This document shows positions 6,810 to 12,374 of a DNA stretch of 12,374 nt, one piece after another (position 1 is the first letter of the stretch; each line of letters begins with the position of its first letter). The notes beneath the pieces are model-generated. The model was given only the letters and a program-made list of their open reading frames with translations. It was not told where the DNA came from and ran no database searches. Position numbers and translations under genes: made by a program. This DNA comes from Acidobacteria bacterium CG_4_9_14_3_um_filter_49_7 (GTDB lineage Bacteria; Acidobacteriota; Holophagae; Thermotomaculales; Thermotomaculaceae): contig PFTO01000017.1 of the NCBI GenBank assembly GCA_002789615.1, positions 1 to 12,374 of the forward strand, written 5' to 3'.

Positions 6810-8258
6810 TCACTTCTTGTATATCTTCTGGTAGTTTTTCGCTGTTTCAGTCCAGGAGAATCTTTGCTCCATGCCGTTACGGGCAAGTCGCTGGAACGCA
6901 TCCCGGTCCTCCCGATAGAGTGTCACCGCGTCCTTGAGGGTTTCATACAGAGTGTAAGGGGAGTAATATTCGAAACCAAAACCCGTCGCCTGTTCCATCC
7001 CCCGGTCAGTGGTTATAACAGTGTCCCTAAGCCCTCCCACCAGTCGAACCAGTGGCACATTGCCATATTTCATGGCATAGAGCTGGCTTAAGCCACAGGG
7101 CTCATAGCGGGATGGCATCAGGTAGATATCTCCCGCCGCGTGAATCCGGTGAGCAACGGTTTCATCATATCCGATGTAACTGACAACCCGGCCTTTGTAC
7201 CGGTGTTCAGCACCCCGAAAAAAATCTTCAAGGTCACTTTTCCCTGTACCGAGAAGCACAAACTGAATCCCCATATCCATAATCATGTCAAACACCGGCA
7301 GAATCAGGTCAATCCCCTTTTGCTCCGTAAGCCGGCTGATAATGGTAATTAGCGGGGTGTCCGGTTCCTTCTCCAGGCCCATTTCCCGTTGCAGTTCCAT
7401 TTTATTGGCAAGCTTTCGCCCAAATTGTTTCCCGGAATAGCGACTTTCGATGAGTTTGTCAAACCATGGATTCCAAATCTTATAATCCACACCATTGAGG
7501 ATTCCCGTTAGATGATCAGCTCTGGAACGAAGAATCCCGTCCAGTCCAAATCCGGTTTCAGGAGTCTGAATTTCCCGTGCGTAAGCCGGGCTGACAGTCG
7601 TAATTTCATCCGCGAACACAATACCGGATTTCAGAAAATTGATGTGATCATAAAATTCAATTCCATCCGCGGTGAAATACTCCCATCCCATGTTCAGTAG
7701 ATGCATATCGTGGTGCCAGAACAGACCCTGATACCCAAGGTTGTGAATTGTCAGCAGGGACTTCACACCGGTGAATTTTCCCAACTTCTGATAATATTCC
7801 TTCAGATAAAACAGAGCAATGGCTGTGTGCCAGTCATTCATGTGAAAAACATCCGCGTCAGGTAATTTTTCTGCCAACTCCAGAATGGCCCTGGAAAAAA
7901 ACAGGAAGCGTTCCGCATTGTCTGTATAGCCCTTGTCCCCAGTTCCAAAAAGGTAATCACGGTCAAAATAATGTTCGTTTTCAATTAGATAAATAGTTAG
8001 ATTTTCCGACATCTTGATTTCGGATACAGAACCGGCCACGTTTTCCTTGCCGATTGGGATAGTAAATTGGATCCCTGTGTCCTTTACATTGAGCCGATTC
8101 CGTTCAATGGCACTGTAACCCGGCAGTACAACACTGACTCTGTGGCCACAACTTGCCAGTTTTTTAGTAAAGCTTCCGGCGAAGTCTGCCATTCCTCCCA
8201 CTTTAACAAGGGGATAATATTCTGAAACTCCAAAAACAATATGCATGACGTTATTCAC
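6810..8258 (-). CDS. glgA: Glycogen synthase, GT5 family
   Basis: A 482-residue glycosyltransferase that adds glucose from a nucleotide sugar, normally ADP-glucose in bacteria, to the non-reducing end of alpha-1,4-glucan. The N-terminal domain has the nucleotide-sugar loop KVGGMAD (Lys19-Asp25; canonical KxGGLxD), HMNDWHTA at 139-146 and TIHNLGYQG near 170-178. The C-terminal GT-B domain has ISRLTEQKG (307-315) and the active-site segment EPCGLSQLYAMKYG starting at Glu386, followed by VGGLRDTV. Length is normal. The start is taken as the GTG at 8258 because AGAGGAG lies just upstream; an ATG at 8246 would give 478 residues starting MHIVFGVSEYYP and is also credible. The gene overlaps or abuts the end of galT and is last in the operon. 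No ADP-glucose pyrophosphorylase gene is present in the window. Confidence 0.94.
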   Translation of the reverse strand: MNNVMHIVFGVSEYYPLVKVGGMADFAGSFTKKLASCGHRVSVVLPGYSAIERNRLNVKDTGIQFTIPIGKENVAGSVSEIKMSENLTIYLIENEHYFDRDYLFGTGDKGYTDNAERFLFFSRAILELAEKLPDADVFHMNDWHTAIALFYLKEYYQKLGKFTGVKSLLTIHNLGYQGLFWHHDMHLLNMGWEYFTADGIEFYDHINFLKSGIVFADEITTVSPAYAREIQTPETGFGLDGILRSRADHLTGILNGVDYKIWNPWFDKLIESRYSGKQFGRKLANKMELQREMGLEKEPDTPLITIISRLTEQKGIDLILPVFDMIMDMGIQFVLLGTGKSDLEDFFRGAEHRYKGRVVSYIGYDETVAHRIHAAGDIYLMPSRYEPCGLSQLYAMKYGNVPLVRLVGGLRDTVITTDRGMEQATGFGFEYYSPYTLYETLKDAVTLYREDRDAFQRLARNGMEQRFSWTETAKNYQKIYKK

Positions 8259-9255
8259 TTTCTCCTCTGAGCGCGGCCGCAGCCTGTTCCGGTGCCACTG
8301 GGTTGGTATAAATCTGACCGCCCATTACCTGTCCGGTGTAACAGATGAGAATCGGATAAATTTCCAGATGCCAGTGGAAATAAGGGAGATTCTCTTCCTG
8401 CAGCGGCCCATTGTGCATCACCATTGCAAAGGGGACATTTCCAAGTACGCGATGGAGCTTCTGAAAAGTCTCCGTATAGATTTCCGCCAGATAATACAGA
8501 TGATTTTTTGAGGAAGTTTCAAAATGGCTCAGATGTTCCGCAGGCACAATCCATGTCTCAAAGGGATATCGGGAAGCATAGGGACAAAATGAAATAAAAT
8601 AATCGTTGGCAGCTACCATTCGAAGCCCCGCTTTCATCTCCTGTTTTTCCATGTCGCAGAAAACGCAGCGCTCCTTCAGGTCGAAATATTCTTCGCCTCC
8701 AACCAACTCCGCTTCTATCGCGGCAGGAATAAACGGCGTCCCAATCATCCGGGAATGGGGATGAACCACTGTGTCACCCGCTTCCTGGCCGAAATTCTTG
8801 AACCAGAAGAGATAATTGAGTCGGGTATCCTTTCGTAAATCCAAAATCCGGTCGTGGATGGCCCAGAAGATCTGCTCCACCCGGTTCGGTTGAATGAGGT
8901 GGGGCAAATCATTGTGATAAGGAGATTCAATCATGATTTCATCCGCCCCAACACCGCTCATCCAGTCGTATATGCCGTCTGCTTCCTTCTCCGTCTGCTT
9001 TTCCACCCGCAAAACTGGAATCCGGTTTGGGAAAACGCGAATGTCCCAGTCAATTGTTTCCTTGGGAATAAAATTGTAGCGAAGCAGGTCCGGCCCACTG
9101 TTGCCCTCCCGACCGGGACAAAATGGGCAATTTGGGTCATGGGCCGGTAAATTATCCGGCACATCAGCTGAATGGAGGCCACGGTCGTCCATTGGATAAT
9201 CCGGGTCAATAATCACCCATTGGTTCAGTACCGGATCTTTGCGAAACTCAGACAT
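8251..9255 (-). CDS. galT: GalT-like hexose-1-phosphate nucleotidyltransferase
   Basis: A 334-residue HIT-superfamily enzyme of the galactose-1-phosphate uridylyltransferase family, which swaps a nucleotide between a sugar-1-phosphate and a nucleotide sugar through a nucleotidyl-histidine intermediate. Zinc-site residues are visible as Cys43 and Cys46 (NCPFC), His114 and His165. The active-site triplet HPH (165-167) supplies nucleophile His167. The residue two positions later is Arg169 where E. coli GalT has Gln168. The second metal site is represented by His281 and by His294/His296 (FHWHLE). The ATG at 9255 is preferred, with GGTGG about seven bases upstream; a GTG two codons earlier is possible. 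It overlaps the GH57 gene by eight bases and leads into glgA. Family membership is firm. Whether galactose is the substrate is doubtful, given the Arg and the glycogen context. Confidence 0.88.
   Translation of the reverse strand: MSEFRKDPVLNQWVIIDPDYPMDDRGLHSADVPDNLPAHDPNCPFCPGREGNSGPDLLRYNFIPKETIDWDIRVFPNRIPVLRVEKQTEKEADGIYDWMSGVGADEIMIESPYHNDLPHLIQPNRVEQIFWAIHDRILDLRKDTRLNYLFWFKNFGQEAGDTVVHPHSRMIGTPFIPAAIEAELVGGEEYFDLKERCVFCDMEKQEMKAGLRMVAANDYFISFCPYASRYPFETWIVPAEHLSHFETSSKNHLYYLAEIYTETFQKLHRVLGNVPFAMVMHNGPLQEENLPYFHWHLEIYPILICYTGQVMGGQIYTNPVAPEQAAAALRGESE
8262..8268 (-). promoter_or_regulatory. Ribosome-binding site of glgA inside galT
   Basis: AGAGGAG on the minus strand lies within the last codons of galT, a few bases before the GTG at 8258 and about 15 before the ATG at 8246. 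This spacing favours the GTG start, although slightly short. It also places initiation where ribosomes finishing galT would terminate. Confidence 0.5.
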
Positions 9256-10915
9256 CTTCACACCACCAGCTCAGATCCAGATTCTGGAAACAGTCGTTGT
9301 CCCGGTTACACTGGTTCACAAAACCCCGATCGTCTGCCGTCAGGCTTTCACCCGCTGCCAGAACATTGGCCATTCCAAGGAAACGCGCCACTTCGCCCAC
9401 ATGCTGGCGAAACCGTTTTTCCACATAATCCAAAGCCGATCCCTTGTGAATGAGAAACTGCCAGTCCGATGCCTCCGCTATGAGCAGGGACTTTGCCGCC
9501 TCGGTCAACACCGACCTCAATTCATCATCCTGCTGCCACTTTTCCTGTTTTTCCTGCACAAACAAAACAAATTTCCGCTCCACCGGGTAAAGTTCCAGAA
9601 ACGTCCATTTTGTTTTCCCGTTGAGCCACACCGAATGGTCCGCGTTTTCTCCCCAGGATCCTTCCGGCAGGTCAATAACCTCAGCCGTTTCAGATACCCG
9701 GGCCATTTCCCCGCAGGTCACAGGGACAACTCCATCGGTTGTTTCCAGAAGCCGCAGCACCTGGTAAAGCCACTCAGGCCCTTCAAACCACCAGTGGCCA
9801 AATAATTCCGCGTCAAAAGGCGCCACCAGCACGCCGGGGCCGCCATTCTTCGCCTTGAACTCCGCCATCAGCCGATTCGCAAGATGGGCGAAGTGTTCCG
9901 CATTTTCCTTAATTCTTGATTCGGCAATTTCCGGGTCATAAGGTTTTTTGCCCCCAAGATCCACATCCGTCCCGGTAATGCGCCAGAATTTAATGCCGCT
10001 GGTGTCTTTCATCTTATGAAATTCAAGATAGTAGGGATCGCCGGGGTAACCGTGGTGACGACTCCAGACCTGATAACCCGTAACATGATCCCGCACAAAA
10101 AGCTGAAGACCGCTTGAAAGACGGTAAGGCAGATACGGCGTCCGCGAGAACTTCACTTTGGAAAAATCCAGCTCCTGGTCTGAATAAACACCCAGGAGGT
10201 TGGCATTTCCAAGGAGCGGGCTATCAATCACCGTGTATTCCAGCCCTTCTTCCACCAGGATTTCATCCACGCCTTTGCGTACAAAAGTTTCCAGGGGTAC
10301 CACGGGATTGGTCCATTTTCCGGCAGGCCGATACGCACATTCCGGCATCCAGATTCCCTTTGGTTTGCGCCCGAATGCCCTTTCATATACGTCAATTCCC
10401 GCCTTCACCTGGCCCCGTACACATGCATCCCGGGACAAAAGCGGAAGATACCCATGGGTGGCGGCGGAAGTCAGAATCTCCACCAGTCCTTCATCCTGAA
10501 GTTGCCGAAACGCATCAATAATGTCACCGTGGCATACATCCGTAAACACTTGAGCCGTATCCAGATAGAAATTACGCCACCTTCCCGCCAGAGCCGCCAT
10601 ACGGGTGTCCCCCGATTCTTCCAGGAGATCCACGTCTTTTGTCGCCAGTTTCAACTTATAATCCAGAAATTCCCCGAAGCGTTCCCTGAACCCTTCGGAT
10701 TTCAACTGCTCCACCAGCACGGGAGTCATCCCAATGCTGATAGCAGGGGTTCGACGTTCGCCTTGGAAACGTCGCAGCATTTTCAAAAGGGGAATATAAG
10801 TTTCCGCCGCCGCCTCAAATAGCCAGTGTTCCCCGTGTGGCCAGGCGCCATGATTCATCACGTACGGAATATGCGAATGCAGCACAAACAGAAATCGGCC
10901 TGTCACTTCTTCCAT
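9248..10915 (-). CDS. GH57 1,4-alpha-glucan branching enzyme
   Basis: A 555-residue GH57 protein of the branching-enzyme type known from Thermus and Thermotoga. It should cut alpha-1,4 chains and rejoin them as alpha-1,6 branches, in the cytoplasm. The N-terminus carries the family opening GRFLFVLHSHIPYV (His13, His15) and HGAWPHGEHWL. The catalytic nucleophile is Glu192 in GIWMPECAYRPAGKW, and the acid/base is Asp368 in APFDAELFGHWW. SWGENADHSVW (420-430) and a helical C-terminal domain complete the branching-enzyme layout, and length fits. The start is set at the ATG at 10915, with GAGGGTGGG upstream. An in-frame ATG at 10930 lacks a ribosome-binding site, and the frame stays open to 11233 without family similarity. 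It is first in the operon with galT and glgA, which supports a role in building branched glycogen rather than degrading starch. Confidence 0.92.
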   Translation of the reverse strand: MEEVTGRFLFVLHSHIPYVMNHGAWPHGEHWLFEAAAETYIPLLKMLRRFQGERRTPAISIGMTPVLVEQLKSEGFRERFGEFLDYKLKLATKDVDLLEESGDTRMAALAGRWRNFYLDTAQVFTDVCHGDIIDAFRQLQDEGLVEILTSAATHGYLPLLSRDACVRGQVKAGIDVYERAFGRKPKGIWMPECAYRPAGKWTNPVVPLETFVRKGVDEILVEEGLEYTVIDSPLLGNANLLGVYSDQELDFSKVKFSRTPYLPYRLSSGLQLFVRDHVTGYQVWSRHHGYPGDPYYLEFHKMKDTSGIKFWRITGTDVDLGGKKPYDPEIAESRIKENAEHFAHLANRLMAEFKAKNGGPGVLVAPFDAELFGHWWFEGPEWLYQVLRLLETTDGVVPVTCGEMARVSETAEVIDLPEGSWGENADHSVWLNGKTKWTFLELYPVERKFVLFVQEKQEKWQQDDELRSVLTEAAKSLLIAEASDWQFLIHKGSALDYVEKRFRQHVGEVARFLGMANVLAAGESLTADDRGFVNQCNRDNDCFQNLDLSWWCEDV

Positions 10916-10955
10916 CTTTCCCACCCTCATTTGTAATTCGTTTGCAGTTAAACTT

Positions 10956-11024
10956 AAGGCCTCTGCGCAGTCAGCGTAACCGACGGTTCCATTGGATACA
11001 ACCGGACCACCGCACAAAGGCCTT
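10956..11024 (-). promoter_or_regulatory. Structured 5' leader of the GH57-galT-glgA operon
   Basis: In the transcript, bases 11024-11010 (AAGGCCUUUGUGCGG) can pair with 10970-10956 (CUGCGCAGAGGCCUU) over 15 continuous pairs including three G-U wobbles. The enclosed 39-base loop can form a second hairpin, CGGUU (11004-11000) with AACCG (10988-10984). A second GGUU follows the AACCG, so an alternative pairing exists. It lies between the promoter and the GH57 start, about 40 bases before the ATG. There is no U-tract, so it is not a terminator by itself. I do not recognise it as a known riboswitch; a regulatory role is inference. Confidence 0.5.
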
Positions 11025-11035
11025 GACTCACTCAC

Positions 11036-11064
11036 AATATAGATTTCCCCACCCCGTATGTCAA
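11036..11064 (-). promoter_or_regulatory. Sigma70-type promoter of the GH57-galT-glgA operon
   Basis: On the minus strand TTGACA (11064-11059) and TATATT (11041-11036) are separated by 17 bases, a perfect -35 with a -10 one base off consensus. Transcription would start near 11029, giving a leader of about 114 bases before the GH57 ATG at 10915. Confidence 0.75.
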
Positions 11065-11157
11065 TCCAAATATAGGAGAAAAGACAAGTAGAGACAAGGT
11101 TGAGGTTAAGTCTGAGCTCGGAAAAGGGGAAAGCAGGGACTGATAACATCTGAAATA

Positions 11158-11190
11158 CACTGTGCGCCCCCCGTGCCTGAGGGGACAGTG
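11158..11190. repeat. Imperfect inverted repeat in the gap upstream of the glucan operon
   Basis: CACTGT at 11158-11163 pairs with ACAGTG at 11185-11190, and CCCC at 11168-11171 with GGGG at 11181-11184, leaving a four-base GCGC bulge and a nine-base loop. No T tract follows on either strand, so a terminator is unlikely. It may be a small REP-like palindrome. Confidence 0.4.
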
Positions 11191-11237
11191 CGAGTGAATG
11201 TGCGTGTGGGAGAATGAGATAACTGTTTGTCAAGTTC

Positions 11238-11323
11238 GGGACATGGTCCCATCTTTTCTCATCTTTTCTCCCAATAGCCCCACTGTCTTTGGTTTATTTT
11301 ACTTTCTGCCTTGGGACATGGTC
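11238..11323. repeat. Two copies of GGGACATGGTC flanking a pyrimidine-rich stretch
   Basis: GGGACATGGTC occurs at 11238-11248, where two further Cs make the near-palindrome GGGACATGGTCCC, and again at 11313-11323. Between them ATCTTTTCTC is repeated in tandem at 11251-11270, and the rest is T-rich on the plus strand. No ORF is convincing here. Together with the rest of 11065-11346 this is the non-coding spacer between two minus-strand genes; it looks like small-repeat debris. Confidence 0.45.
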
Positions 11324-11346
11324 TGCTTGCCACTCTGCCACAGGAC

Positions 11347-12374
11347 TTATTCTACTTCCTCAATTACCAAATTTTCGGAATCTTTAAAGATGGCGAAGGT
11401 TCTCAAAGAGTGCTTAGCCCTCTTGAAATGAACCGGTCTTCCCACTTGAGCTTTGAATTTCTTGCTATTGTTATATTCTTTGATTGTCTTGCCATTCAAA
11501 TCAAAATCGGTTGTTTTCCCGTTCTTAGTTTCAACCAAGACTACTTCTCCAGTGCTGGCAGTCATATCTGGCGAAAGGCTGATTTTGGTTTTTCTGAATC
11601 GATTTCGAATCTCGTTAATGCTGAACTGTGTTATAATTTTCCCTTCACGCCCATCAATGAGAATGAATCGGTTATTGGATTCTCCCAGAACTCGATCTTT
11701 ATTTAGAGGAATCAGATAAAATACAGGCGTTGAGAATTGGTCAACGTTGATGGACCAGATTCGCAGAAATTCAGGTAACGAAAAGCAAATAATTGATCCA
11801 TTCTCCAAAGCAGCAAACAAAGTGTTGGTTTCATCATTCACCACCAAACTCATAAATCTCAGAGACCCGGTGGGGCTTTTCAACATAAGGTTTTGTTGAA
11901 AATTGTTAAAGCCCAGAATCCCAAGTTTGTCAATGGTAGCTGTGCCATCGGTGTCGGTAATGACCAGAAACTTTCCATTTGGATAAGAAGTCAGATAGTA
12001 ACGGTCACATTGCCTGTTGGAAATATCCTCATCATAGGAGATCAGTTTTCTGCCTTTTTCGATCACAAATATCCGACTCTCAAAAATCCCCTTCTCGTTC
12101 GTTTTGAATTCGTTTAGAAAAAGCCGGGAGCCGTCTGCGGATACATTCACAAATTCATACTGTCCATCCCATACCCGTCTCTCAATCAACTGGTCATTCC
12201 GATAGGTCAACATCTTTAAGTGTTTGCCTTCCTGCATCGGAATAAATGTCATGACGGTCCCATCCGATAGTTGTCGAAACTGGATTCTATTGACATCCAC
12301 ACGTTCATCTTGCATAGGAATCTGAAATTTTACTGCCCCTGCTTTTCCCTGTTTGGGAAGCCCCGTGTGTGCTT
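11347..12374 (-). CDS. Protein of unknown function, possible beta-propeller, 5' end beyond window
   Basis: The frame runs from the TAA at 11347 up to the window edge without a stop, adding about 20 residues ahead of the first ATG at 12315; that ATG has no ribosome-binding site. The true start is therefore probably outside, and about 342 residues are visible. I do not recognise a named family. The sequence is almost all predicted beta strands with short turns, in loosely repeating units such as VNVSADGSRLFLNEF, LTSYPNGKFLVITDTDG and LNKDRVLGESNNRFILIDGREGK, which suggests WD40/YVTN- or six-bladed-propeller-like folding. No catalytic motif or membrane helix is seen in the visible part; a signal peptide could lie off the edge. 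Local GC in sampled stretches is about 33-43 percent against about 58 percent in a sampled stretch of the GH57 gene, suggesting different ancestry. Confidence 0.7.
   Translation of the reverse strand, partial: AHTGLPKQGKAGAVKFQIPMQDERVDVNRIQFRQLSDGTVMTFIPMQEGKHLKMLTYRNDQLIERRVWDGQYEFVNVSADGSRLFLNEFKTNEKGIFESRIFVIEKGRKLISYDEDISNRQCDRYYLTSYPNGKFLVITDTDGTATIDKLGILGFNNFQQNLMLKSPTGSLRFMSLVVNDETNTLFAALENGSIICFSLPEFLRIWSINVDQFSTPVFYLIPLNKDRVLGESNNRFILIDGREGKIITQFSINEIRNRFRKTKISLSPDMTASTGEVVLVETKNGKTTDFDLNGKTIKEYNNSKKFKAQVGRPVHFKRAKHSLRTFAIFKDSENLVIEEVE

Noticed and set aside
6784..6812. ACAAGTCA direct repeat with a 21-base period at the end of glgA
   Set aside because: Only two eight-base copies, one including the stop codon. 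It is too short to call a functional site and there is no matching structure.
9239..9805. 188-codon plus-strand ORF opposite the GH57 and galT genes
   Set aside because: It is antisense to two well-supported genes with catalytic motifs, and its product is Pro/Arg/His-rich noise typical of shadow frames.
10916..11233. Open frame extending the GH57 protein upstream by 106 codons
   Set aside because: It passes through the TTGACA/TATATT promoter and the leader stem, shows no GH57-like sequence, and the family N-terminus begins immediately after the ATG at 10915.
1..12374. tRNA, rRNA, CRISPR array, transposase gene or attachment site
   Set aside because: No cloverleaf-like or rRNA-like stretch, no regularly spaced repeats, and no integrase or transposase motifs were seen in any frame.

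Overview
The window looks like chromosomal DNA from a free-living Gram-negative bacterium of moderate GC content. The evidence is a two-component pair whose kinase has two membrane helices around an extracytoplasmic loop, short coupled operons, sigma70-type promoters and Rho-independent terminators. The mix (soluble P-type-ATPase-like HAD protein, AmmeMemoRadiSam-type radical SAM enzyme, GH57 branching enzyme with GalT and GlgA) recalls deltaproteobacteria or related deep lineages. The sequence alone does not fix the taxon.

Layout from left to right. (1) 1-1995, minus strand: a CpxR-like response regulator and, one base downstream, a CpxA-like histidine kinase that runs off the left edge. A GTAAC-N5-GTAAC direct repeat lies just upstream of the regulator. 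(2) 2097-3778, minus: an Fsr-like MFS transporter coupled by an ATGA overlap to a small HAD protein of the soluble P-type ATPase type. (3) 3920-4367, plus: a single-gene unit for a STAS anti-sigma-factor antagonist, with a near-consensus promoter and a strong terminator. (4) 4447-5451, plus: a radical SAM protein of the AmmeMemoRadiSam family. (5) 5513-6190, minus: a class I glutamine amidotransferase-like protein, divergent from (6) a pyridoxamine-phosphate-oxidase-like gene at 6268-6691, plus, that is split by a one-base frameshift and followed by a tiny ORF and a terminator. (7) 6810-10915, minus: a three-gene alpha-glucan operon with overlapping genes, transcribed GH57 branching enzyme, then GalT-like nucleotidyltransferase, then glycogen synthase. 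It has a TTGACA-N17-TATATT promoter and a leader that can fold into a 15-bp stem. (8) 10916-11346: a 431-base gap holding that leader, the promoter and small repeats. (9) 11347 to the right edge, minus: an AT-richer gene of unknown function, open at its 5' end, whose product may be a beta-propeller.

The best functional unit is the alpha-glucan operon: GlgA extends linear alpha-1,4 chains, the GH57 enzyme branches them, and the GalT-like protein probably handles the sugar-1-phosphate/nucleotide-sugar side. Its active-site Gln is Arg, so its substrate is uncertain. I do not see a clear, wholly new multi-gene system here. The points most worth following are the GalT variant inside the glycogen operon, its structured leader, the probable autoregulatory Cpx-type box, and the frameshifted oxidase.
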